Notes: generated by a model from the sequence alone, not told the origin. A DNA stretch of 15,098 nt from Bacteroidales bacterium UBA1800 (GCA_002319915.1 DCFQ01000042.1:15456-30553), one strand, 5' to 3'. Counted from the first letter of the stretch, positions 6,841-14,749 are shown. Made by a program: numbers and translations.

Positions 6841-7761
6841 ATGAAAGTTCTGATTGCAACTGAAAAGCCTTTTGCTCCGATCGCGATAAGGCAGATCAGC
6901 CAGATCATAGAGGCTGCCGGATTCCAGCTTTCGACCCTTGAAAACTATACCGATCCTTCTCAGCTGGTTGCTGCGGTTGCTGATGCCGATGCACTGATCG
7001 TAAGGAGCGACCTTGTCAACTCAGCTGTCCTTGACGGTGCGAAGAAACTTAAGATCGTTGTAAGGGCCGGAGCCGGGTACGACAACCTCGACCTTGTGGC
7101 ATGCACTGCCTACAATGTCATAGCGATGAATACCCCCGGACAGAACTCAAATGCTGTGGCCGAGCTGGTATTTGAGCTTATCCTGTACCAGATCCGCGGG
7201 GGATTCAGCGGAAAGACCGGCACCGAGCTCAGGCTTAAAACCATCGGCCTGCACGGATTCGGTAATGTTGGCAAATATGTCGCCGATATAGCAAAAGGCT
7301 TCGGGATGGATATTTATGCATACGATCCATTCGTAAGCGAAAGAGTGATGAAGAATTACGGTGCCAAGCAGGTTACCAGGCTGGATGAACTTTACAGGAT
7401 GTGCCAGTTTATCTCGCTTCATCTGCCATTCAATGATATAACAAAAAAATCAGTAGGATACGATCTTCTGAAGTACATGCCTCAGAATGCAGTCCTTGTC
7501 AACACTGCCAGGAAAGAGGTCATCGATGAGGAGGGTCTACTGAGGGTCTTCGGGGAGAGGAGCGATTTCTGCTACCTTTCGGATGTTGAACCGGCTTCAA
7601 AAGCCCTCTTCGAGGAAAAATTCAAAGGTCGTTACATATTTACATCAAAGAAAATGGGCGCCCAGACAGAGGAGGCAAATATCAATGCAGGCGCTGCAGC
7701 CGCCAGGCAGGTGGTCAACTATTTCAAGACAGGGAACGAAAAATACAGGTTAAATAAATAA
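6841..7761 (+). CDS. serA: D-3-phosphoglycerate dehydrogenase, short form without ACT domain
   Basis: It oxidises 3-phosphoglycerate to 3-phosphohydroxypyruvate with NAD, the first step of serine synthesis. The 306 residues end right after the catalytic domain, so the ACT domain through which serine inhibits the E. coli enzyme is absent. Visible: the substrate loop RAGAGYDN (75-82), the Rossmann motif GLHGFGNVG (136-144) with D162 as the NAD-ribose acidic residue, catalytic R224 in NTARKEVIDEEGL, and E250 in SDVEP. Where most D-2-hydroxyacid dehydrogenases have the catalytic His (TPHxG), this protein reads TSKKMG, so Lys271 (or Lys270) takes its place. I recall the same replacement in the related Entamoeba/Bacteroides group of enzymes. 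Eleven bases after serC and 15 before the DUF1015 gene, so a single operon is likely. Confidence 0.93.
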   Translation: MKVLIATEKPFAPIAIRQISQIIEAAGFQLSTLENYTDPSQLVAAVADADALIVRSDLVNSAVLDGAKKLKIVVRAGAGYDNLDLVACTAYNVIAMNTPGQNSNAVAELVFELILYQIRGGFSGKTGTELRLKTIGLHGFGNVGKYVADIAKGFGMDIYAYDPFVSERVMKNYGAKQVTRLDELYRMCQFISLHLPFNDITKKSVGYDLLKYMPQNAVLVNTARKEVIDEEGLLRVFGERSDFCYLSDVEPASKALFEEKFKGRYIFTSKKMGAQTEEANINAGAAAARQVVNYFKTGNEKYRLNK

Positions 7762-7776
7762 GATCCGGAAATAAAG

Positions 7777-9024
7777 ATGGCTGATATAAAACCTTTCCGG
7801 GGGCTCAGACCCCCGGTTTCGATTGCCGGCGACCTTGCCTGCCTGCCGTACGATGTAATGAACACCGAGGAAGCAAGAAAAATGGCTGACGGGAAGGAAT
7901 GCTCACTCCTGCATATAACAAGGTCGGAAATAGACCTGCCTGCTGACACAGATTGTCACTCAGAGGAGGTTTACCGGAAATCGGTTGAGAATTTCAGGGT
8001 GTGGCAGGAGCGGGGCTGGCTCGTTCAGGACGATGAGCCGCATTTCTACATATACGGGCAGACAATGAACGGCCGCACCCAATATGGAATTGTCGGCTGC
8101 GCTTCCGTTGACGATTATCTGAATGGCATAATCAGGAAACATGAGCTTACGCGGCCGGATAAAGAACAGGACCGCATGATACATGTCAGGGTGAACAATG
8201 CAAACATCGAACCTGTTTTCTTTGCCTATCCGGCAGTGAAAGAGCTGGATACGATCGTAAGCTCGGTTGTTGACAATGAGCAGCCTGAATACGATTTCAC
8301 GGCAGAGGATGGATTCGGCCACCATTTCTGGGTAATAAGGGATGCCGCCACTATCGGCCGGATCGGCAGGATCTTTTCCAAGAAGGTACCTTATACCTAT
8401 GTTGCTGACGGTCATCACAGGACCGCAGCTGCAGCACTGGTGGGCAAGGAGAAGAGGGAAAGCAATCCCGGCCACAATGGGACGGAGGAATATAATTACT
8501 TCATGGCTGTGCTCTTTCCGGACGACCAGCTGCAGATAATCGACTATAACCGTACTGTAAGGGATCTGAACGGGCTTTCACAACAGGAATTCCTGGACCG
8601 TCTTGAGAAGGCTTTCATTGTGAAGGAAAAAGGGGAGAAGATATTTAAGCCCTCAAAGCTCCATGAATTCTCGATGTACCTTGGGGGCAAATGGTATTGC
8701 CTGCATGCACGCCCCGGAACCTGGGACGACAATGACCCCGTCGGGAGCCTCGATGTGACCATCCTGACAAATGAAATACTGAAGCCTGTGCTGGATATCC
8801 AGGACCTTAGAAGATCGAAGAGGATCGATTTTGTGGGGGGGATCAGAGGCCTTGGGGAGCTGAAAAAGAGAGTCGACAGCGGCGATATGATGGTCGCCTT
8901 CGCCCTCTACCCCGTTTCCATGAAACAGCTCATCTCCATCGCCGATTCAGGGAATATCATGCCGCCTAAAACGACCTGGTTCGAGCCAAAGCTGAGAAGC
9001 GGACTGGTGATCCATCTTCTGTAG
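7777..9024 (+). CDS. DUF1015 family protein linked to serine biosynthesis
   Basis: A 415-residue protein of the DUF1015 family, with no established function that I know of. Its conserved blocks are the N-terminal IKPFRGLRP (4-12) and CLPYDVM (22-28), the RKHELTRPDKEQDR segment (120-133), ADGHHRTAAAA (210-220), the DF-GGIRG region (351-358), and the C-terminal MPPKTTWFEPKLRSGL (395-410). No signal peptide or membrane segment is visible, so it should be cytosolic. Homologues are commonly found beside serC and serA, as here, which argues for a role in phosphoserine metabolism. The DGHHRTAAA motif resembles the GxxRxxA box of ParB/sulfiredoxin-fold proteins, a fold that includes free-serine kinases; this is my inference and not a demonstrated activity. 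Confidence 0.9.
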   Translation: MADIKPFRGLRPPVSIAGDLACLPYDVMNTEEARKMADGKECSLLHITRSEIDLPADTDCHSEEVYRKSVENFRVWQERGWLVQDDEPHFYIYGQTMNGRTQYGIVGCASVDDYLNGIIRKHELTRPDKEQDRMIHVRVNNANIEPVFFAYPAVKELDTIVSSVVDNEQPEYDFTAEDGFGHHFWVIRDAATIGRIGRIFSKKVPYTYVADGHHRTAAAALVGKEKRESNPGHNGTEEYNYFMAVLFPDDQLQIIDYNRTVRDLNGLSQQEFLDRLEKAFIVKEKGEKIFKPSKLHEFSMYLGGKWYCLHARPGTWDDNDPVGSLDVTILTNEILKPVLDIQDLRRSKRIDFVGGIRGLGELKKRVDSGDMMVAFALYPVSMKQLISIADSGNIMPPKTTWFEPKLRSGLVIHLL

Positions 9025-9030
9025 AACAAG

Positions 9031-9068
9031 ATCTCCGTGTCCCCCGTGCCTCCTCCGTGATCTCTGTG
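9031..9068. repeat. Small imperfect CCGTG repeat between DUF1015 and yggS
   Basis: Four short units, three CCGTG (9035, 9044, 9055) and one CTGTG (9064), are spaced 9, 11 and 9 bases apart and fill most of the 50-base gap. Each is preceded by a pyrimidine run. The strand bias (C/T and GTG on the plus strand) differs from neighbouring coding sequence. It resembles the short CTCCGTG-type intergenic repeats that I recall from many bacterial genomes; copy number here cannot be judged from one window. Confidence 0.45.
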
Positions 9069-9074
9069 AAATAA

Positions 9075-9743
9075 ATGTCACTTATCACCGAAAATATCAC
9101 GTCGCTTAAAAAGGAGCTTCCTCCTTCGGTAAAGCTCGTGGCTATATCCAAGCTGAAACCGGTAAGCGATATTTTGGAAGCTTATAAGGCGGGCCAGAGA
9201 ATATTCGGAGAGAACAGGGTACAGGAACTCCTTAACAAAAAAGATCTCCTTCCTTCCGATATCGAATGGCATATTGTCGGACACCTGCAAAGCAATAAAG
9301 TAAAGTATATTGTTCCATTCGTTGCCATGATCCATTCGGTTGACAGTTTCAGGCTGCTTAAGGTGATCGCCTCCGAAGCATCCTCGATCGACAGGACCAT
9401 AGACTGCCTGCTGCAGGTAAGAATAGCGGATGAGGAAACAAAATCCGGATTTTCCCCTGAGGAAGTCACTGAAATGCTTGATTCCCCGGAGTTCCGGTCC
9501 TTAAGATCAGTCAGGTTCTGTGGGGTCATGGGGATTGGCACATTTACGGACAATGAGGCAAAAACAGCAAGTGAATTCAGGTACCTTGCAGGCTTATTTT
9601 CAAAGCTGAAGAGCAGATATTTCGCTGAAGACAGCCGATTCAGGGAAATCTCCATGGGGATGTCAGGAGATTATAAACTGGCAATTGCGGAGGGGAGCAC
9701 CATGGTAAGGATCGGCAGCCTGATCTTTGGGCGCAGGCAATAA
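9075..9743 (+). CDS. yggS: YggS/PROSC-family PLP homeostasis protein
   Basis: A single-domain alanine-racemase-fold TIM barrel that binds pyridoxal phosphate and keeps its free level in balance; members have no known catalytic turnover. The 222 residues are normal for the family. K26 in LVAISKLKP is the PLP lysine. Other hallmarks: IFGENRVQE (43-51), WHIVGHLQSNKVK (65-77) and the C-terminal SMGMSGDYKLAI and GSTMVRIGSLIFG blocks that hold the phosphate. Start at 9075 fits the family N-terminus, though no Shine-Dalgarno is seen. It follows the serine genes, one of which (serC) uses PLP, at a 50-base distance and may be read from the same promoter. Confidence 0.93.
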   Translation: MSLITENITSLKKELPPSVKLVAISKLKPVSDILEAYKAGQRIFGENRVQELLNKKDLLPSDIEWHIVGHLQSNKVKYIVPFVAMIHSVDSFRLLKVIASEASSIDRTIDCLLQVRIADEETKSGFSPEEVTEMLDSPEFRSLRSVRFCGVMGIGTFTDNEAKTASEFRYLAGLFSKLKSRYFAEDSRFREISMGMSGDYKLAIAEGSTMVRIGSLIFGRRQ

Positions 9744-9767
9744 CCCGGCGGGGAGCAAATCAGGCAA

Positions 9768-9787
9768 GGCGGGAAGAATATTTCGCC
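9768..9787. terminator. Weak hairpin between convergent yggS and the helical-protein gene
   Basis: GGCGGGA (9768-9774) pairs with TTTCGCC (9781-9787), seven pairs with two G-U, around a 6-base loop. It sits between two converging genes where a terminator is expected, but has no T-run, so it is only a candidate. Confidence 0.25.
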
Positions 9788-9817
9788 GTATGATCCACCC
9801 TCTCTATTCTGCGGATT

Positions 9818-10330
9818 TCAGGTCAATAGTGATATAAGTTCGAGAGTCAGCGAGTGTTTATCCCTGACCTCGTTTCCGGATTTCTGACGGATCATTTTTA
9901 TCAGCTCATCCTTCTGGCTTCTGGAGATTTTGTTTACCGAAGATTCAATGACGGAGAAACATTCAACGGCAGTCGAGTAATCTTCTTCAAGGAAATAGTG
10001 TGCAAAGACCGCCGAATAGCCGGAATAATCCAGGCCCGACTGCCAGCATGATGATATCAGCATTTTCCTTGTTTCAGCACTGTTCCTTTTCCGGATGCAA
10101 TCTATAACTTCCTCTCTTGCAGACTTATCCTTAAGGTCGTTCAGGAACTCCTTTATCATTTTCCTGATCCCGGCATCATTGCTCCTGTCGTAGAATGATG
10201 CCAGCAGGCTGATCGCACCCTTGAAGGGTATTTCTTTCCTTAACGATTTTATCGACTCTGTCACTTTAAGGTCATTTCCCCTTATCAGAACAAGTTCGAG
10301 TTCCTTCAGCTTCTTTTCGGATATTATCAT
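9818..10330 (-). CDS. Hypothetical alpha-helical (HEAT-like) protein
   Basis: A 170-residue protein I cannot name. It appears to be almost entirely alpha-helical, with alternating hydrophobic and charged stretches of about 30-35 residues (for example ELELVLIRGNDLKVTESIKS and IRKMIKEFLNDLKDKSAREE) such as helical-repeat proteins of the HEAT type show. No signal peptide, membrane helix or catalytic motif is visible, so a cytosolic scaffold or binding role is a guess. The start at 10330 is preceded by an A-rich stretch ending AATAAGGT, reasonable for this phylum. It converges on yggS and diverges from the lipoprotein gene across a 132-base gap, so it is a single-gene unit. Confidence 0.7.
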   Translation of the reverse strand: MIISEKKLKELELVLIRGNDLKVTESIKSLRKEIPFKGAISLLASFYDRSNDAGIRKMIKEFLNDLKDKSAREEVIDCIRKRNSAETRKMLISSCWQSGLDYSGYSAVFAHYFLEEDYSTAVECFSVIESSVNKISRSQKDELIKMIRQKSGNEVRDKHSLTLELISLLT

Positions 10331-10395
10331 ACCTTATTATTTAATACAACTGAATTCCGCAAAGTTATCGAGCCACTCAATAAGATGTATCCCGT

Positions 10396-10427
10396 TTTGA
10401 AAAATAAAAATAATTGTAATAATTTAG
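10396..10427 (+). promoter_or_regulatory. Promoter candidate for the lipoprotein operon
   Basis: TTTG at 10396-10399 and TAATTTAG at 10420-10427 match the phylum consensus with one mismatch and a 20-base spacer. The spacer and flanks are strongly A/T-rich. Transcription would start near 10433, about 30 bases ahead of the ATG. Confidence 0.5.
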
Positions 10428-10462
10428 CTATAATTGCGTTCAACAAATAAAATCACCTGATC

Positions 10463-11383
10463 ATGAACAGACTTCTGAAAATCAGCAAATATCTTGTGGT
10501 ACTTTTGGTACTTTTTGCATTTGTAATGACCGGTTGCCGCTCCGGAGGGGGGAAGGTTCAAAAGGTAGCAGATACGACCAGCGTACCCCAGGGCAATGCT
10601 GCTGCGTATGAAAATCTGAAGCAGGCGGAGAAGATCTTTTATACACTGCCCTCACCGTTGGAATCAGCAATGCTGATAAAATCAGCAGGGGCAATATTCG
10701 ACAGCAAGCTTCTCAACCCCGTGGATAACGCAAAGAACTACAGCACCAACAGGAGCATGGCGGTTAACCTGGGGATATATACATGCGATCTCAGCTTTGC
10801 AAGCCTTTATGACCAGACGCAGCTTATCATTGATTATATGAATGCAGCCAAGAAGATGGCTGACGGGCTCGGAATTCTCGATGCTATCCAGAAGGAAGAT
10901 ATCGACAAACTTGAAGAGAACATTCACAATACGGAGGCCATAATGGAGATTGTGTCGCAGACCTATCTCAACTCGAACTCCTATCTCGAGGATAACGGCC
11001 AGCAGGCAATCGCCTCGATAGTCCTGGCAGGCGGCTGGATCGAAGGACTCTATATTTCTACACAGCTCGTCGATATGAAGAAGTTAGGCGGGAATAAGTT
11101 GGTGGGCAGGATAATTGACCAGAAGCTTTCAGTTGATATCCTTCTGAACCTCCTCGAGAACAGCAAGGGTAATCCCGCAATCGACGATCTGATAACACAG
11201 ATCAAAAAGATCAGAACTATCTTCGACAAGATACCGCTAGAAACATCACCAGTGAGGCCTGAATATGATAAGGAAAACGATATTACTGTTCTCAAATCGG
11301 AAGTTCATGCCGATCTGAAACCGGAAGTATTCGCAGAGCTTTCATCAGCGGTCGCAGAAATCAGAGCTTCATTCATTAAATAA
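10463..11383 (+). CDS. Hypothetical lipoprotein
   Basis: A 306-residue protein with a clear lipoprotein signal: positive start (MNRLLKISKY), hydrophobic core (11-21), and the lipobox VMTGC with Cys25 as the lipidated residue. The residues after it (RSGGGK) lack the acidic surface-export signal described for this phylum, so it probably faces the periplasm. The mature part looks helical and has no motif I recognise; one stretch, NLGIYTCDLSFASLYDQTQ (about 106-124), looks the most constrained. The neighbouring secreted protein starts 9 bases after its stop, so the two are almost surely co-expressed and may act together in the cell envelope. Function unknown. Confidence 0.85.
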   Translation: MNRLLKISKYLVVLLVLFAFVMTGCRSGGGKVQKVADTTSVPQGNAAAYENLKQAEKIFYTLPSPLESAMLIKSAGAIFDSKLLNPVDNAKNYSTNRSMAVNLGIYTCDLSFASLYDQTQLIIDYMNAAKKMADGLGILDAIQKEDIDKLEENIHNTEAIMEIVSQTYLNSNSYLEDNGQQAIASIVLAGGWIEGLYISTQLVDMKKLGGNKLVGRIIDQKLSVDILLNLLENSKGNPAIDDLITQIKKIRTIFDKIPLETSPVRPEYDKENDITVLKSEVHADLKPEVFAELSSAVAEIRASFIK

Positions 11384-11392
11384 AAACACACC

Positions 11393-11836
11393 ATGAGAAT
11401 ACTGAAAATATTTCCGGTACTGATAATATGCCTTCTGGCTTTTAATCCTGATTCGAATGCCCAATGCAAGGCGTTTGCCAAAAGTAAATGCCTTCCTGAG
11501 CTCGGAGAATACACTCACGACGGTAACTACCATGCTACCGTACTGCTTGAAGGAGAAGAGGCTGAACTCTACAAAACTTTCTATTCCGACATGGATTACC
11601 GGATGGTCGTATGCAATGAAGAGACTATCGGCAAGGTGGAGTTTTCGGTTCTGGATGCAAACAGGAACCTGCTGTATTCGAATAAGGATGCAAACAATTC
11701 CCAGGTGTGGGACTTTAAGCTTCAGTCAAGCCAGCAGCTGAAAATAGTTCTCAAGGTTAAATCGACAGGCCAGCAGGGAATGAATCCTCCCAGCGGCTGT
11801 GTTGCGATAATGTTCGGGTTCAAGATCAAGAAATAG
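11393..11836 (+). CDS. Hypothetical small secreted protein
   Basis: A 147-residue protein with a signal peptide (MRILKIFPVLIICLLAFNPD) and a likely signal peptidase I cut after SNA at residue 23. The mature protein of about 124 residues is probably rich in beta strands (alternating patterns such as KVEFSVLDANRNLLYS and QQLKIVLKVKS) and has four cysteines, C25, C33, C74 and C136, enough for two disulfides. No enzyme motif is visible. It lies 9 bases downstream of the lipoprotein gene and probably works with it in the periplasm or outer membrane. I do not recognise the family. Confidence 0.8.
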   Translation: MRILKIFPVLIICLLAFNPDSNAQCKAFAKSKCLPELGEYTHDGNYHATVLLEGEEAELYKTFYSDMDYRMVVCNEETIGKVEFSVLDANRNLLYSNKDANNSQVWDFKLQSSQQLKIVLKVKSTGQQGMNPPSGCVAIMFGFKIKK

Positions 11837-11883
11837 ACTCCTAATAATTCTTACACGGTAGAATAGAGGTTCGCCCCCCTGCG

Positions 11884-11919
11884 CCCCCTGAAGGGGGTGA
11901 ATTAAGTCCCCTTCAGGGG
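11884..11919. repeat. Palindromic inverted repeat overlapping the uvrA stop (bidirectional terminator or dispersed repeat)
   Basis: CCCCTGAAGGGG (11885-11896) and CCCCTTCAGGGG (11908-11919) are perfect 12-base reverse complements around an 11-base loop; each arm can also fold on itself. The element lies between two converging transcription units, so it may end both. The right arm lies inside the uvrA coding region. On the plus strand the arm is followed by TTTTAGTTT at 11929-11937, after a 9-base gap. The sequence resembles the CCCCTTCAGGGG-type repeats I recall as scattered through Bacteroidota genomes. Confidence 0.65.
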
Positions 11920-14709
11920 ATCCAGGGGTTTTAGTTTCCCTGCCAGGAATGTCCCCGTATACGACCCTCTGAACTTTGCCAGCCCTTCCGGGGTCCCCTC
12001 AAAAACAACATACCCGCCCTCTTCACCACCTTCGGGTCCCAGGTCAATCACCCAGTCGGCATTCTTTATTACCTCCTGGTTATGCTCAATTAGTATCACG
12101 GAGTGACCGTGATCTACCAGGGCATTCATCGACTTGAGAAGCTTGTTGATATCGTGGAAATGAAGGCCTGTCGTAGGCTCGTCAAAAATGAAGAGTATAT
12201 GCCCGCCCTCCTTCTCCTGACTCAGGAAATAGGCCAGCTTGACCCTTTGGCTTTCACCTCCTGAAAGAGTGCTCGACGATTGCCCCATCTTGATATATCC
12301 AAGTCCGACATCGGAGAGGGGTCTTAGTTTCTCGATTATTCGCTTCTCGGTTTTGCCGGGATGACTTTCAAAGAATTCGATCGCATCGTCAATCGTCATC
12401 TCGAGCATATCGTAAATATTCCTGCCGTGGTACACTACTTCAAGGATCTCCCTTTTGAACCTTTTCCCCTTGCAGCTCTCACATGTCAGCTCCACATCGG
12501 CCATAAACTGCATTTCGACGCGTATTATTCCCTCTCCCTGGCACTCTTCGCACCTGCCCCCTTCAATGTTGAATGAAAAGTGCGACGCCTTGAAGTTATT
12601 CTGGACCGAAAGCTGCTGTTCGGAATAGAGCTTCCGGATCTCATCATATGCCTTCAGGTATGTAACAGGATTTGAACGGGTCGATTTGCCGATCGGGTTC
12701 TGATCGACAAGCTCCACCCCAGTAAGTCCGGAGATATCTCCTTTCAGTTCCCGCAGGCTTCCCGGCTTAATGTTGTTGCCGTTTATCCTGTTCGACAGTG
12801 ATGCGTACAGGATATCCGATACCAGGCTCGATTTTCCTGATCCACTTACCCCGGTCACCGCAGTAATGACGTGCAGCGGGAATTTCACATCAATATTCTT
12901 CAGGTTGTTCTCCCTGGCACCTATTATTTCGATAAAGCTGTTCCATTTGCGGCGCTTTGCAGGGACCTTTACCGACATCCTGCCTCCCAGGTATGCAGCA
13001 GTCAGCGAATGATTCTTTTCCGAGAAGTCAAGCCCTCCCTGGTAAACAACTTCCCCTCCGAGCCTTCCGGCCTCCGGACCCATATCGATTATCTCGTCGG
13101 CCGCTCTTATGATCTCCTCCTCATGTTCCACCACGATCACGGTGTTCCCGAGGTCCCTCAGCTCGCGGAGGACACTGAGCAGGAGATTTGTATCGCGAGG
13201 GTGAAGCCCGATGCTGGGTTCATCAAGTATGTACATCGAGCCGACAAGGTTGCTTCCCAGCGAAGTGGCCAGGTTGATCCTCTGCGATTCCCCGCCCGAC
13301 AGGGTTGATGAAAGCCTGTTGAGTGTGAGATAGGGGAGGCCCACATCAGTCAGGAATTTCAGCCTTAGCGTAATCTCCCTTATCAGTCTTTCGGAAATGG
13401 TCCTTTCCTCCCCGCTGAGGTTTATATTGAGAAACAGGTCATAAAGTCTTCCAATGGGCATTACTACCAGTTCCTGGATGGTCCTGCCTGCCACCTTTAC
13501 ATATCCCGCCTCCTTCTTGAGCCTGGTTCCCCTGCATTCCGGGCATACCGTCTTCCCGCGGTAGCGACTGAGAAGCACCCGGTATTGGATCTTGTATTTC
13601 TTCTCTTCAAGATGTGCAAAGAACCGGTTAATGCCGTAGAAATAACGGTTGCCGGTCCAGAGAAGCTGCTTCTGTTCCTCAGTGAGTTGGTAAATAGGTT
13701 TGTGAATGGGAAAATCGAACAGGTGTGCGCTATTGACAAGGCGTTCCTTCCAGAGCTTCATGGTCTCACCTTTCCAGCATACAATGGCATCCTGGTATAC
13801 AGAAAGATTCTGGTCCGGGATTACCAGGCTCTCGTCAATGCCAATGATCTTCCCATATCCCTCGCATACCGGGCATGCTCCGATCGGGTTATTGAAGCTG
13901 AAAAGATACTCCGAAGGCTGTTCGAACTCAATGCCGTCTTCCTCGAACTTTGTCGAGAAATTCTCCCTTTCGATCTTTTCCCCTTCCCGGATTATCACCT
14001 GGCAGTACCCCTTTCCTGTCTGGAAGGCCGTCTGTGATGAATCGGCCATTCTGCTCAGGTTGTCAGGATCATCGCTTATGACCAGCCGGTCGACCACAAC
14101 ATTGATCTTCTGGCCGTTTGAAAACAGCTTGTCGGAACCGGGTTCATCAATCCTGACAAGTTCTCCGTCATTCTCTATCCTGCTGAATCCCTGCTTCACA
14201 AGGAATGAAAAAAAATCGGGGATCTTTATATTCTCAGGAATTGTAGCGGGTGCGGTCACGATCACTCTCGTTCCTGACGGCAGCGCCGTAAGGAAGTTCA
14301 CCACATCCTCCGGGGTCTGGTGCCTGACCTCCTTTTCGGAAACAGGTGAATATGTCCTCCCGATCCTTGCATAAAGGAGCCGTATATAATCGTAGATCTC
14401 CGTTGACGTACCCACCGTTGAACGCGGATTCCGCGAATTGACCTTCTGCTCGATTGCAATGGCCGGCGGAATTCCGCTTATAAAGTCAACTTCCGGCTTG
14501 TTCATCCGCCCGAGGAACTGCCGGGCATATGAAGAGAGGCTCTCTACATACCTCCTCTGCCCTTCGGCATAAATGGTATCAAAGGCAAGTGATGATTTTC
14601 CCGACCCTGACACCCCGGTTATTACGATGAGCCTGTTCCTTGGAATGTTGAGGCTTATATTTTTCAGGTTATGGACCCGTGCCCCTCTTATCTCTATCCT
14701 TCCTTCCAT
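11902..14709 (-). CDS. uvrA: UvrABC excinuclease subunit A
   Basis: UvrA is the damage-sensing ATPase of nucleotide excision repair; its dimer loads UvrB on lesions. The 935 residues match the family (about 940). Two ABC modules are intact: Walker A GVSGSGKS at 32-39 and 620-627, signatures LSGGESQR at 470-477 and 815-822, Walker B YILDEP (493-498) and LFIFDEP (839-845). Zinc-type cysteine pairs are at C279/C282, C389/C392, C720/C723 and C743/C746. The pair that in E. coli UvrA precedes the FSFNNPxGACPxC block is missing: here that stretch reads NFSTKFEEDGIEF (250-262). The last ten residues (LKPLDPLKGT) are encoded by the palindromic repeat at the stop. The start at 14709 has AGAGGT directly upstream and a normal N-terminus. 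It is transcribed toward the secreted-protein gene and away from the sigma factor. Confidence 0.97.
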   Translation of the reverse strand: MEGRIEIRGARVHNLKNISLNIPRNRLIVITGVSGSGKSSLAFDTIYAEGQRRYVESLSSYARQFLGRMNKPEVDFISGIPPAIAIEQKVNSRNPRSTVGTSTEIYDYIRLLYARIGRTYSPVSEKEVRHQTPEDVVNFLTALPSGTRVIVTAPATIPENIKIPDFFSFLVKQGFSRIENDGELVRIDEPGSDKLFSNGQKINVVVDRLVISDDPDNLSRMADSSQTAFQTGKGYCQVIIREGEKIERENFSTKFEEDGIEFEQPSEYLFSFNNPIGACPVCEGYGKIIGIDESLVIPDQNLSVYQDAIVCWKGETMKLWKERLVNSAHLFDFPIHKPIYQLTEEQKQLLWTGNRYFYGINRFFAHLEEKKYKIQYRVLLSRYRGKTVCPECRGTRLKKEAGYVKVAGRTIQELVVMPIGRLYDLFLNINLSGEERTISERLIREITLRLKFLTDVGLPYLTLNRLSSTLSGGESQRINLATSLGSNLVGSMYILDEPSIGLHPRDTNLLLSVLRELRDLGNTVIVVEHEEEIIRAADEIIDMGPEAGRLGGEVVYQGGLDFSEKNHSLTAAYLGGRMSVKVPAKRRKWNSFIEIIGARENNLKNIDVKFPLHVITAVTGVSGSGKSSLVSDILYASLSNRINGNNIKPGSLRELKGDISGLTGVELVDQNPIGKSTRSNPVTYLKAYDEIRKLYSEQQLSVQNNFKASHFSFNIEGGRCEECQGEGIIRVEMQFMADVELTCESCKGKRFKREILEVVYHGRNIYDMLEMTIDDAIEFFESHPGKTEKRIIEKLRPLSDVGLGYIKMGQSSSTLSGGESQRVKLAYFLSQEKEGGHILFIFDEPTTGLHFHDINKLLKSMNALVDHGHSVILIEHNQEVIKNADWVIDLGPEGGEEGGYVVFEGTPEGLAKFRGSYTGTFLAGKLKPLDPLKGT

Positions 14710-14749
14710 ACCTCTGTTTCCGCTTTTTTTTAAAATTTTTGTAAAAAAT

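Noticed and set aside
11847..11864. Small ATTCT / AGAAT hairpin after the secreted-protein gene
   Set aside because: Five A/T-rich pairs with a bulge; much weaker than the 12-bp inverted repeat just downstream.
13585..14374. Open frames of 150 and 222 codons opposite uvrA
   Set aside because: They overlap the zinc and signature region of an intact uvrA on the other strand; no start site, motif or neighbour supports them.
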